Shown here: positions 44,085 to 59,000 of the stretch, one piece after another | How the letters are laid out: each line of letters begins with the position of its first letter | How positions within the stretch are numbered: the first letter of the stretch is position 1 | Assembly: GCA_030141605.1 (NCBI GenBank) | Contig: JAQGDQ010000608.1 | Span: 52,501 to 116,500 of the forward strand | Direction: 5' to 3' | Source of the DNA: Tubiluchus corallicola | Lineage: Eukaryota; Priapulida; Priapulimorpha; Priapulimorphida; Tubiluchidae | DNA: 64,000 nt | Notes under the pieces: model-generated | What the model saw: only the letters and a program-made list of their open reading frames with translations | Told to the model about the DNA's origin: nothing | Databases searched by the model: none | Made by a program: the position numbers and the translations under genes

Positions 44085-47000
44085 GTAAAGATAGCCACTT
44101 ATTAATTTATCTATGTTGTAAGCAGTGAGCTTAGCATCTTAAATTCCTACTTTTCAAAACTTACCCGACTGCTGTATTATATTTAATAAAATTGTGTTTA
44201 CTATTTGTAAACAAAATTGATATAATAATAAAATCAATATTGTATGAGCAGTGATTTCAAAACTACATGACTACAATTGCATGATAACCTTTTTACCTCA
44301 TTTTAATTTAGCACTTAATGTTAATAATGCTATTCGATAATGATCTACTAGTCAGTATACTTTAAATTTGTAATTAACATCACGCAATTAGAAGCATTTC
44401 ACTTGCTTGAGATCTTAAATTGTACTGAGGCTGATGTGTCACCTTTAATTGGTGAAGCTAGTGATTCTTCTTGTCAATGAAATATTACAGTACTTCCTAT
44501 ACACATGTTTATTTCACTCTCTTTGGCTAGTTTAACATTAATATATCAGGCCTTGACTTCTGTTCCTCATAATGTCTTAATGTAACAATATGTTATTCAT
44601 GGCATTTTGAAAATAAACGGAATTAAGCTAGACTAATTTAGGAGATTGCAAATTTAAAAACATTTTTGTTATTTATTTACTTATAAAATGCAAAAAACAC
44701 AAGTTTTTCAACAAAACTGTTTTTATGTCACAGCGAAAGGAATGCTATCAATGTTTACGTGCGAGTACGTCCTCCTGATTTGCCTTCTGGTAATGAGTTT
44801 GAGCGAAGAAGCTGCGTGGAGGTGACGAGCGATAGATCGCTGATGATGAAATGCAAGCCGGAAGCAAAAGTCTACACGTTTGATAAAGTTGCTGATACGC
44901 TAGTCACTCAGGTTTGAAATATTAAACCTTTTCACAGTTTCGTTGTGCGCACGTGCAGTTACTGCAGGTCATATGTTAAGTGTACCGCAGCAGCGCGTCT
45001 TAACTACAACTATCACGTGACATGTGGGTAAAGCAAAGCCGTCTTGCACATCAGTTAGTAACTTCAGTTATTTTACATGCAATTTACTTAATTATGCATT
45101 AGCCAGTGCATAGAGTGATCTACTACCAGGATCTTGCTTGTGAACAATACAAAATCAACTATATAAGGTTGTAGCTAGCTGTTAAAACGGTTACTATTAC
45201 AGCAGCATGGGCACAAATGCGTTGTCTGGCACACTCAACCTTTGACCTTTTCACGATCATCGTCAATCACTGGAACTGGAACTGCGAATGTAGATAGGTG
45301 TCATTAAATTGCCAGCTGTTTTACAAATTTGAGAAAAATATTTGAAACAGTTTTAAAGACATTTTGAACATTTCTCAAACATTATTTGTGCTGATAGATA
45401 GCGGGAATCATGGCATATACTATGCTCTCTAGTCCATGCTCTCTACTCCGTACTAGTTTTTCTAGAATGTCTTACGTGGAAGAATTATTGTGGCAGAAAC
45501 CTAGTTTCACGCTTGCGCGGTTATTTCTTCACTGTTAGATGCATTTTTGCCATTTGCTAGTTAGACGGACACTTGCACCACACGGAATGTTGTATAGCAG
45601 CACTGTACTTCAATTTTCGCTTTCGCAAACGCGTGCAATGCGCTCGTGGAATGTTTGTCGTGCTGTTGGAGATTATGTTCAGTTGTGATGTCATCCCTTA
45701 GTTGGGTAGCCTGTTATTTGGTTATCAGAAATGTCTTGGCCTTATTATAGGTGTTAAAATGTATGCTTATGGCCGTGCTACAAAATGGGGTAGGATGTGA
45801 AAAATCATCCTGTTTTCCTTTAAATGAAAAGCATATTTTTTCCTTGATGTTTTTTCAAATTTTACCTTGTTAGCCAGTTAACTTGGTATTAACGTAGTTG
45901 TAATTCTACGAAGCCGTGTTAACGTAGTTGTAATTCTAGGAAGCCGTGTTAAGGTAGTTGTAATTCTAGGAAGCCGTGTTAACGTAGTTGTAATTCTAGG
46001 AAGCCGTGTTAAGGTAGTTGTAATGCTAGGAAGCCGTGTTAACGTAGTTGTAATTCTAGGAAGCCGTGTTAACGTAGTTGTAATTCTAGGAAGCCGTGTT
46101 AACGTAGTTGTAATGCTAGGAAGCCGTGTTAACGTAGTTGTAATTCTACGAAGCCATGTTAACGTAGTTGTAATTCTAGGAAGCCGTGTTAACGTAGTTG
46201 TAATTCTAAGAAGCCGTGTTAACGTAGTTGTAATTCTACGAAGCCATGTTAACGTAGTTGTAATTCTAGGAAGCCGTGTTAACGTAGTTGTAATTCTAGG
46301 AAGCCGTGTTAAGGTAGTTGTAATTCTAGGAAGCCGTGTTAATGTAGTTGTAATTCTAGGAAGCTGTGTTAATGTAGTTCTAATTCTAGGAAGCTGTGTT
46401 AATGTAGTTGTAATTCTAGGAAGCCGTGTTAATGTAGTTGTAATTCTAGGAAGCCGTGTTAACGTAGTTGTAATTCTAGGAAGCCGTGTTAACATAGTTG
46501 TAATTCTAGGAAGCCGTGTTCGGTTCTGTGGGAAAACCTATAATTGAGAGCTGCATGGCAGGCTACAATGGCACCATCTTTGCTTAGTGAGTAGAAACCT
46601 CATTCAACTAATGAGTTTTTTTATCAAACTATTTGCGTCTTGAATTCTGTTCATTTTTGCTTTCATTTCAGTTCAATTCAGTTATATTTTATTATTAATT
46701 AATTTCCACTTTATTGATATATTGCAATTCTTTATTTTTCAGACTATATATATATATATATATCAAGGACTACTATACAACGCACTATTTATAGATTACG
46801 TTCATACAAGTATTGATCGCCTCCGCTAGCGGAATCAGAGATCTAAGCGTGCACATCCTGTTGTATAGTAGTCCTTGATATATATATATATATATATGTA
46901 TGTAGAAAATTTCTTTATACTGAATTTATGACTGAATTTAATTTGAATTTTTTTTAGTCAGCTCTTTTCCATTTGTTGACATTTGGTGATTTTTTTTAAG

Positions 47001-50000
47001 ATGCTTGTTTTGTTTCTAGTGGCCAGACAGGATCGGGCAAAACCTTCACCATGCTGGGACCGTCGGAGGAGTCGGACACGTTTCGACACGAACTGAGAGG
47101 CATCATTCCCCGTACGTTCGAGTACTTGTTCAATCTCATCAAGCGACAGCAGGATATGGTAAACACGAGTTCGTTATGTTGTACTTAGGAAATTAATTAA
47201 TGAAGGCAAGATACAGCGCAACTCAGCAAAGTATACGGTAGCAAAATTAACTGACAGTCGTGATGAAAAACATGACAACTGATGCTCATTAATTTAACAA
47301 GTTACATTCATCGATGTGGCTTGCAAAGACGTTACCGAAACGAAATTTTCGGTTTCGGCAAAATTTATTGAGTTTCGTTGCGGACGTTTTGGATAATTTT
47401 CGATAGCATTTTTCAGAGATTTTACTAGTATTTATCCAATTTGCCTTTTCTCCTAGATGTCAAAAACCGCCGAAAAATCTTGGTTGAGTTAGTTCAAATA
47501 AAGCAAAAATTTCGTTTACATAACAGTTTGTGACGTGCTTTTCACGGCAATGCGGCACTTTCTTCAGTGCTGACGTGCATTTCTCGGCAATGTGGCATAT
47601 CTTCAGTGCTGACCTCAGTGCTTGCGGTTGCCAAGCCCAATCAACTGAAATATCAAACCGCGTTTGAATTTATTTGAGCTAAATTGTGTTTAATTTCATA
47701 ATTTATGAAATACAGGCAACAAAATAAAATTTGTTTATTTTTAATGAACTTTAGACATTAATCATTAAGGATACTTAAATCCAAAAACATTATATCACAT
47801 TAATTTTTCTAATGTAAGCCACTGATACTTGAGGGTCTATACTATAAAATATTCTTGTGTTTCTATCAGTAATTTTATCACAGCAAATAAAAGCAGATAA
47901 ACAAAAAACAAATTTTTTTGGTGTGTAAATTCAGTTTCAGCACCATCCCTGATTGCGTGGCGCCATAATAATAATAATAATAATAATAATAATAGTAATA
48001 ATCTTTATTTAAGGTCTGCTTTTGGGTCACTATTATCGCCGACTGTAAATAACAACCTACAACTAGATAACAGAGACTATTATTACCCCACTTTTACCCT
48101 AAATACCACGTGTCAGGCAGGGTAACAGCAGGTACCATTTTTAAAGTCTTTGGTACGAACTCACGACCTCCCAGACGAAAAGCAGACGCATTACCACTAG
48201 ACTAAACCGTCTGGTCAAAACCTATGTAAATCATCGTTATGCAGTAAGAAAAGTAAACCTAAATACCTCTAGCAGGTGCTAAGATACCTCTAGTAGGTGC
48301 TAAAATACCTTTAGTAGGTGCTAAATTACTTCTAGTAGGTGCTAAAATACCTCTTGAAACAGTTTATTTATCAATACCATTACAAAAAAATATACAACCT
48401 AATTTCTGTGTGTTACTGTAAAAAAAGAAATCGTTGATATTTCCCTAATATTTAGAACAACTGATTTACTTTAAATACTGTAACACGGCTGTTGTTGATT
48501 CATCACTACGGCAGAGAACCCATCAATAAGCACCTGTTACTAGTCATTGATGTATCTAAGAAGGTGCTACGTGTTGTCAGAACTTACTTAGGTAGTCGAA
48601 ACTTGTACATGACACAATTGTTCTGAGAATGCAAGCATCAATCGCTATTCAAAAATAGAATGTCCATTTTGTAATAATGATGACACAAAGAAGCATTAAT
48701 ATTTGACATCTGACACGAAACTAGATAAAAGGTTTAAACGATTTTTTACGAGGAAAACATACAAAATTTCCTTTCTTTTTTATGTTGTATTTAGCGTCAC
48801 ATGCCGGGTAAGTACTAGAACAAAACCAGACCCAATGTTAAACTCTGGGTCAAAACAACCTATTCTTTACAATATAAACTATTTATTCAAAAATGACTTA
48901 CGTAAAAGAATTATTACCAAACAAACGCAATTTAGCATTCGCCGTAACTAGTTGTTCTCTGTTACATGCATTTCGCCATTCGCTAGTTAGACGGGCACTA
49001 GCACCTGCATTTTGGAAAGTGTTGCACAAAAAACATGTGCTGTTCCTTTCAATTCAGATTTATTAGTTTGTGACGAACTACACGTTCCACAGCTCATGCG
49101 TGAGTACCCCGTTAAATTTTAAATTTCAGTTTTTGTCTTAAAACTTGCCTGGTTTTAGTGCATAATACTAAATGTCTTACAGTACCACTGTACTTCAATT
49201 TTCTCCTTTACACGCTCGTGGAATATTTTTGCGGTCGAAAATCATGTTAGTTTGTGATGCCATCACTAGTTGGGCTCGTCTGCAGTTAATTAAGATTTTA
49301 ATCCATCATTTAATTATCAGATAACGCGAAGATTAATGCAGTTAAATTACTTAACATGAAGATGTTGATAAGCCGTTATAATTACCTCTTGATCCATAGA
49401 AACACGAAGCAGTGGAATTTCTTTGCAAATGCTCTTTCATTGAAATCTACAACGAGCAAATCTACGATCTTCTGGATGCCGCATCTCCGTCTCTTCAGCT
49501 AAGAGAGAATATAAAGAAAGGGGTGTTCGTTGATGGAAACATCGAAGTGGCTGTCAGTACAGCAAACGAAGCATATCAAGTAAGTTTGCTGTATCACAGT
49601 AAGTCCTCGCTTAACGACGCTAAGTTCTCGCTTAACGACGCTAAGTCCCCGCTTAACGACGCTCAGTCCTCGCTTAACGAAGCTAAGTCCTCGCTTAACG
49701 ACGCTAAGTCCTCGCTTAACGACGCCAAGTCCTCGCCGAACGATGCTAAGTCCCCGCTTAACGACGCTAAGTTCTCGCTTAACGACACTAAGTCCTCGCT
49801 TAACGACGCTAAGTCTCTGCTTAACGGCGCTAAGTCCTCGCTTAACGATGCTAATGCATTCCAGCAAAACGCCACTTAAACTTAAAGCTTAACTTCATTA
49901 AACGAAACCAAAACTTGCATAGAAAGTAATGTAAAAGAAGCGAGATACGTTCCAGAGGCAAAAATCAATGCTACTTAAATCACATAAATTAAATGTTTTA

Positions 50001-53000
50001 TGAGTTTCTTTATGGTTTCCACTAATTAATTTTTTTCTGCTCGTTTGATACCATCTTTCTTTCTTACCAATACGTACCTAGCTAGCGGTTTCTCTTTCAT
50101 TAAGGTTTAAGCCTAGGCAGCCATTAAACAATAAACGCTGTAGAGTCAAAGCCAAGCACTGCATCAGACGACCTTGGAAATTTTACCATACCAGAGCACC
50201 GTATATTTACTACCTAGTCTGGTTGCTATAGGAACAGGTTGCAGGTAGAATTCCTTCACACGACGTTTGTTCACAAGTCTCGCTTGATAGAAACAGCAGC
50301 TAGTATAATAGTCAGTCGGGACGCAAAGACATGTATAATAATTGCACCGCTTACATTACTAATGCACTTTTAAAACAGAATAACGCAATATGTGCCATTT
50401 TAATGGTTCATATTAAATAAATAAGATAAAATGAAAATTGCCTTTCAGCAAAGTAGAGAAATCGTCGTTAAGATGAAGTGTGTGTCATTTAGTGAAAAAA
50501 GGTGTCAATTGTTCAGCGTCGTTAAAACGAAAACATGGGAGTCATTAAGCGAGGACTTACTGTATTTGCGCCCGAGTAAGTTAAGAAATACATCCAGAAA
50601 ACACATCTGCATTCCGAGGCGTGATCCTCGTGTCATTGCTATGAATGCTTATGGTGTATTTTTCTAATGCCTTAAAGGGGAATATTAAGTCATGTCTCCC
50701 CCAAAAATACCATACTAAGTTATATTACTTAGAATTACGCTTACCTGTTTGAAAGACTCGTGTAATTGGAAAGGAAAATTCTTAGTAATTTTCAATGTTT
50801 GTGCCCTCACTAGTAAAATGTCACAGACTCACTAAAACGCAGGTATTACCTGTATTGATCTTATATGGACAATATCAAGTAATTCATACTTGCGTATGCT
50901 CTGATTATTTTTTCTAACTACACAATGTTATGTAAACCTTTTTCAAATGACTTGCCGTGGTTGCGCCTAACAGTCATCGATGAAGTTTACCGTATTTTCC
51001 CGTGTATAAGAGACCCTTGTGTATAAGAGACCCCTTCAATTTTTAGGCAAAAATTCTGGAAAAACGTTTTTTCAGACGGACATTTTTAGAGGGTAAAGTA
51101 CAACTTTTTTCAACTCAGTGCGGTACTGAAAACAAAATAAAACCAGTTAATGTGTTGTAGAAAAAGAGTACTGGTATATATTAAAGTGCGTACCTGCAAA
51201 CCTGTAACAGGAAAAGAGAAAACGAGGAGATAATGCCTGTGTCACGATGCTTGTATTGCTTACAACCGCTTCATAGTCGAACGCGACACGCAAAACAGTT
51301 GTAGAGCACTTATTTCTTTAAAATCATTAGTGTCACAATTTATGCATCTTATTGAAAAGACTTACTCCCATGTATAAGAGACCCCCTATTTTTAAAGTGA
51401 AAATTCTGAGCAAAAAAGGGTCTCTTATACACGGGAAAATACGGTAAATTTACAAGTTTTGCACAACTTTACTACCGGCGCAAGCTCTGTATGCAAAAAG
51501 ATGCCACGTAAGTGATATAAAGTTTTACGACGAATTTTTAAGCTTTGTTTATGATGGGTGTTTTTGTACTTTAGAATAAAGTTGCGTAAAATTTTGCTTC
51601 GTATGATATTTCGTTTTCTTGATTTCTTTACGCTTCTACTACACTTTCCAATCAACATTATATTATCACATATATTAATTCTACTGGCATTGGCTTAATA
51701 TATTTATATATATAGATATATATATATATAAGATTCAAGGCTACAGCTCGGACGACGGCGCCATTTGCGACGATCTATACATCAAACGAAAGGTCTCGAT
51801 CTAGTGTCGTCTCATTGGGGGTTTGTTTTTCGAATGGCCATTTTTTGAACGTTTTTCGCAAAAGTTATATGGCTGAGATCTGAAGAACGGGAACGGGCCG
51901 TGTCCACTGAGACGAGTTAATTAGATGTTCTATTTTCGGCAATTTTCACTTGGAAAACTGCTAACGCAAAGCTATTGTTGTGACGTCATCCATTATACAC
52001 TGCCTATAAACTTAGAGCTTTGATTCAGTAAAAGCTGCTGCTGGCTTTGTGTTAGGTAAGTAAACAAACACTAGGTAGGATGTTTGCGTATTTATGTGCA
52101 AAATTTTTTGCGGGGCCTTTGCTAGTCTTATAATTAATACACGCATTCAACATTCCCGGTAAATAGTTTTCAATTTCAAAATTTCGTCTCAACTGCATCG
52201 CAATCGACACTTTACGCATGTTATCTCGTGAATTTTTGCTTAAATTACCTATGTGTTTGAAGGTTTTACAATCTGGTTGGATTAATCGACGAGTCGCATC
52301 TACTTCCATGAACAGAGAAAGTTCGCGCAGTCATGCTCTCTTTACATTATGGGTTGAATCAAAGGTAATAATTTTTTTTTCATTCAATGACTATTATTTA
52401 CTACAAGAGGATTATATCTTTACTGCGAGTGTAATTTTATGTTATGCTGTATAATAGTTACGAATTTATCGTTTTATTATTGTTTCCTAGGAAACTAAAG
52501 ACGGAGTGAAAAATATCAAGGTGTCGCAGTTGAATTTAGTAGACTTAGCTGGCAGCGAAAGACAGAAGGACACACAGGCTGCAGGTATCAGGATAAAGGT
52601 AAGTCAAATTTAGCGTTTAATGTATCGTAAATTTGGTAGTTTTTGAAATCATTTTTTGTATGCTTTGTTGCAATGGTGGTGGATTGTAATATATAATATA
52701 ATATAATATAATATAATATAATATAATATAATATAATATAATATAATATAATATAATATAATATAATATAATATAATATAATATAATATAATATAATATA
52801 ATATAATATAATATAATATAATATAATATAATATAATATAATTAATATAATATAATATAAGTAATATATAAAGTAAACTAGATAAATAAGCATAGTTTTT
52901 TGAAAATGTATGAGCATTAATTAGTTCTTTTTAATTTTTGATGTTAACCTGTTTTCCAGGAGGCTGGGAAAATTAACCAGTCTTTGTCTACGCTTGGCAA

Positions 53001-56000
53001 CGTCATGAAGGCGTTAGTAGATATGGGTCACGGAAAGTCGAGATACGTTCCGTATCGAGATTCGAAGCTTAGCTTTCTTTTACGCGTAAGTGTGGTTTTT
53101 TTATCAAAAGAATCAAGCAGCGAAGTATCAAACAATTTGCCATGATTGTCACCGTGAGATAGCCTTCTTTCCTACTATTTTCATTATCCGGTTAATTAAC
53201 AGCCTTCATTTACCAGCTTCATACCTGCATCAGCATGGATGTGGAGATGAAATTATCTTCTAACTAAATTAAATGAAGAAGAAAAAATGCTACTGCAAAA
53301 TTGTTTTGCTCTATTCACTTACTGAGCAGGCAAACTCGTGGAAAAAATTGTCAGAAGCCATTATTTTTCAAGAAAGGCGTTCTATAATTTTTTTATGTGC
53401 AAGCTGACAGTGGTAAAATGCATTGTACTTTGCAATGGGTAAGAAGTAATGCTGTAAAAATGAAATGATTGAATGCTATATCAGATAACGTGTAAGTAAG
53501 TATATACGTTTGGTATATTTCAATACAGGAACTCATTATTAACCTTCTCTTTTACAATTTAAACCAACTTCCTTCTGCTCTTTTTTGGACGGTTTCGTCT
53601 TTTGTGTGAAGCCACATATTCTGTATAATCCTACATTTGTTGATCCAAAATAAATAAATAGATGGATAAACAAATAAACAAATAAACAAAAGTATTACGA
53701 GATAAACCTTCAGTAGTTTCTCTTCCTCTTTCTTTGTCTTAGTGCTTCATTTTGATACGACTGTTTTAGCTCGAGACTTTACCTTATCTACTATGAGCAA
53801 GCTTTTTTATTACTTAAGATTTTATTTTTGCAATTTTTATTACTTAAGATTAACTAAACTCACATGACATCAACACCACACACAAACAACAAAAAGAGAC
53901 AAACAACTGCAAATCATACAATCTGCAACGACACACATTGTAAGTAGTTTTCATTCAAACATTTGAAAGCTGCATGGGTGCATCTGCTTGTAACCTCAGA
54001 GCAAAATTAGACAACTTAATTGAAAGCCATACCCTTTCTTAAACTGCGACTGAAACCGTGTAACCTCTAAAATATTGAAAGACAGAGCTTTACGCTTTTT
54101 TAAGAATGTCTTACTTCTGGGGTGTGCAAATTGCGGCCCGCGAAGAGATTCGTCAACCTAATGAAAGTGCGGCCCGGGCGATTAATTGAGTGTATCCAGC
54201 TGAGGTCCGTACCATGATCCTAAAGATGACGCGGGTAGTTTTTTCTACTAGATCGGATGCCATTAACCCTTACAAGACGGTTGTAGCTTAATGTCACTGT
54301 ACTACACAGACTATGCATTGTAATGAAATTACCACTATCCGTCCTGAAAGTAGAAATACATGGTTTGTAATATAAATTTTTGTAACTTCTAAGATAGTTT
54401 CTTGAGTGTAGTAGTAATGATGTACGCAGGTCGGATGCAAAAAAATCGTTATTAGGCCTTTCTGTACTTGGCTCCTTGATCAAACTGCCTGTGGCCCGGC
54501 TAGTCAGATAATTTGCACACCCCTGTCTTACGTGAAAGAATTATTATTGTAGAAACGTTTGTGCAGTTAGTTCTTCGCTGTTACTTCGACGAGCGCTACT
54601 CCCTACTGCGCATAAAAAACAGATGCTGTACGTCTCTGTTCAGATGTGGTTCAGTTGTGACGGCAGGCACGTTCGAGAACTCGTGCATCAGAACGGCGAT
54701 AAGCTCGAAGTTTATAAATTATTAAACTTAAAATTTACCAATGTTCTCTACAGTAGCGCTCCACTTCAATTTTCACTTACGAAACACATTCAAGACGCTC
54801 ATGGAATGTTTGTACTGTGAGAAATTATATTCATTTGTGGTGTCATCAGTAGTTGAGTTCACTAACCATTAATTAAGTTTTTAATGCATTATTTAATTCA
54901 GAGAAGCGCTTTGGCATCTTTATAAGTGTTAAAATGTGTACTTTTTACCGTACTTTAAGATGGTATCTTCTTCTTCTTCCCAGCTTTTCCCTACGCGGGG
55001 TCGCCGTTGTGAATGAGTCTTCTCCACACATTTCTGTTGTTGACCATCTCTTCATTTATGTTCTTCTCTTTAAGGTCTCCATTAATACATTGAATTCATC
55101 TCCGCTTGGGTCGTCCTCTTCTTCTATTTCCCAGCACTTCCATTTCCATGACTTCCCTTCCCACAAGATCTTCACCGACTCTTCTTTTCAGGTGTCCGTG
55201 CCAATCTTGCGAGGCTTCCACTACTTTTACTGTTCCTCTGATATTATTATCTCTAATTTTATCTCTTCTTGTTATTCCCACCATCCATCTCAACATCCTC
55301 ATCTCCACCACACCCATTTTCTTCTCTGCGGTCTTCTTTAGAGAAGCTGCTTCCAGCCCATAGATTAGAGCGGGTCTGACCACTTCTTTGTGGACTTTAC
55401 CTCTAAGTCTCACCGACTCATTCAGAGAGGGTTTTGGCGCAGTTTTTACAGGCGGATGCCCTTCCTGACCCTAACCCTCCCTATTTATCCGGGCTTGGGA
55501 CCGGCACTGAGTTGGGCTGGCTTGCCCCTCCCCCCTAGTGGCTAGGTTGTAGTTTAAAATGGGGTAGAATGTGAAAAAATCATCATGTTTTCCTTTAATA
55601 ACTTTGGAATATTTCTACACAACAACCAAGTAGCAAAAAGCACGAATAAAGTATTACGATTTAAATAGTCAATTAACTGGCATTTGTTTAAAAATGTTTT
55701 CTATAACAAGCATTTTTATTCCAGGACTCCTTGGGTGGCAATGCTAAGACATTCGTAATAGCTTGTGTACATCCACATTTCAGGTATGTCGAATATATAC
55801 TAGATTTAGATCTAGTTTTATTTGTCTCGTTTCAAACACATACACGAAATTCACTCTTATTAACAGGTATGTCGAATATATACTAGATTTAGATCTAGTT
55901 TTATTTGTCTCGTTTCAAACACATACACGAAATTTGACCTTACAAAATTCACTCTTATTAAAGCAGTTACTATAGATACCTACTATTCAATACCAAATAT

Positions 56001-59000
56001 CTTATTAAAACTTCGAAATCTAAACTCTGCCTTTATACATTTATTTCATGACAAGGTAAGCTGGTTCATGCACAGTAATTCTTCACTTTTCTATGGTTTA
56101 TATGCTGTAGGGATAAAATATTAGCTTCTCTTGTAAACTTGTGACATCTTACATGTTTCCACTCCATTTTAACTCAATAAGCCTTTTGATAGTTCCAGCA
56201 ATTGATGATGATCGTGAAAAGGTCAAAGGTTAAGTGTACCAGACAATATATTTATGTACACTTGACAATGCCCCATCGCCTATGCTTTTGTAATAGTAAA
56301 AGTTTCAACAGCTAGCTAGAACCTTACCTAGTTCATTTTTTCTTGTTCCCAAGCAAAATCCTGCTAGTAAATCACTCTACGCACATACTGATGCATAACT
56401 AAGTAAAGTTCACCTAAAACAACTGAAGTTACTGAACTGATGTGGTAGATGCCTTTGTTTTATGTCTACGTGTCCATGTGACTGTTATAGTTAAAACACG
56501 TTGCTGTGATATACTTAACCTTTGACCTGCAGCAACTGCGCATGTGCCCAAAACTTAAATTTTACTTTTCGTCCAAACTGAATTCTGATATGTTTGTATC
56601 CAATTTTAATACATCTTTAATTTGAAAAATGTCATTCATATTCACTCCTTTCTCGTTGTTTAAACGGCGCAGATGTTTTGGAGAAACTTTGTCGACGCTC
56701 AACTTTGCCCATCGCGCAAAGATGGTAAAGAACAAAGCCGTGGTCAACGAAGACACCGTGGGCAATGTGGCAAATCTTCAAGCGGAGATTAAGAAACTGA
56801 AAGACGTCATCCAGCAGCTGAAATCTTCTGTGCACATCTCGCAAGATCTTCCTGGAACAGGTGCTTATTTGTTCTTATGTAGTGATGCTGGCTTGCAGGA
56901 AAAAATCATGCTTTTTTGTAAAGTGATGGCTTTTTTGAAGCCATTTGAGTAATTTGATAAAACTATATAAGTTGCTTAACTGAATGTAGTTCTGCTGTGT
57001 GTGGGTAAATGTATTTTAAGAAATTTCTGCATAAAATTTAATATTGTTGTGTAACAAAGTACATATAACTTAGTTATAGTAATAAACACTTGACATTTCT
57101 ACAATTTTTTTACGTCTTTGTCACGTAAATTCTCCCAAAACAGTGAAAAAACCTGCATTGGAATTTGCAAGTGACAAAAATGGCATATGAGCTTTTTGTA
57201 TTTAAATCTAACACATGGCTGTGACTTGTGCCAGTACAACAGGACTAATTTGTAAATAGTAATATGACCATATCATTGGCACTAAATAGTAATACGACCA
57301 TATCATTGGCACTAAATAGTAATACAATCATATCATTGGCACTAAATAGTAATACAATCATATCATTAGCACTAAATAGTAATACAATCATATCATTAGC
57401 ACTAAATAGTAATACAATCATATCATTAGCACTAAATAGTAATACAATCATACAATTAGCACTAAATAGTAATACAATCATATCATTAGCACTAAATAGT
57501 AATACAATCATATCGTTAGCGTAAATAGTAATACAATCATATCATTAGCACTAAATAGTAATACGACCATATCATTAGCACTAAATAGTAATACAATCAT
57601 ATCATTAGCACTAAATATAATGCCATATTTAGCACTAAATAGTAATACGACCAATCATTGCACTAAATAGTAATACACCATCATTAGCACTAAATAGTAA
57701 TACGACCATATCATTAGCACTAAATAGTAATACGACCATATCATTAGCACTAAATAGTAATACAATCATATCATTAGCACTAAATAGTAATACGACCATA
57801 TCATTAGCACTAAATAGTAATACGACCATATCATTAGCACTAAATAGTAATACGACCATATCATTAGCACTAAATAGTAATACGACCATATCATTAGCAC
57901 TAAATAGTAATACGACCATATCATTAGCACTAAATAGTAATACGACCATATCATTAGCACTAAATAGTAATACGACCATATCATTAGCACTAAATAGTAA
58001 TATAACCATATCATTAGCACTAAATAGTAATACGACCATATCATTAGCACTAAATAGTAATACGACCATATCATTAGCACTAAATAGTAATACAATCATA
58101 TCATTAGCACTAAATAGTAATACGACCATATCATTAGCACTAAATAGTAATACGACCATATCATTAGCACTAAAAACAACACAAAAAAACCCAACAACAC
58201 AAAAAAACACCAACAACACAAAAAAACAACAACAACACAAAAAAACACCAAAAACACAAAAAAACACCAAAAACACAAAAAAACAACAACAACACAAAAA
58301 AACACCAACAACACAAAAAAACAACAACAACACAAAAAAACACCAAAATTAGCACTAAATAGTAATACGACCATATCATTAGCACTAAATAGTAATACGA
58401 CCATATCATTAGCACTAAATAGTAATACGACCATATCATTAGCACTAAATAGTAATACGACCATATCATTAGCCTAAATAGTAATACGACCATATCATTA
58501 GCACTAAAAAAACACCAACAACACAAAAAAAAACCAACAACACAAAAAAACAACCAACCAACACAAAAAAAAACCAACAACACAAAAAAACAACCAACCA
58601 ACACAAAAAAACCCCAACAAACAAAAAAACAACACAACACAAAAAAACAACAACCAACACAAAAAAACAACAACCAACACAAAAAAACAACAACACACAA
58701 AAAAACAACAACCAACACAAAAAAACAACAACACACTAGTAATACAATCATATCGTTAGCACTAAATAGTAATACAATCATATCAACACAAAAAAACAAC
58801 AACTTAGCACTAAATAGTAATACAATCATATCGTTAGCACTAAATAGTAATACAATCATATCGTTAGCACTAAATAGTAATACAATCATATCGTTAGCGC
58901 TAAATAGTAATACAATCATATCGTTAGCACTAAATAGTAATACAATCATATCATTAGCACTAAACTGTAATACCGCAATATCATTAACACCTAGCTTTAA

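Noticed and set aside
45878-46547. A 205-codon minus ORF and a 174-codon plus ORF
   Set aside because: They arise from the exon 3 acceptor array; the true exon frame meets a stop in every upstream unit.
55096-55413. A separate host gene with Arg-rich C-terminus
   Set aside because: The peptide pattern is the tail of a LINE reverse transcriptase; kept as a mobile element.
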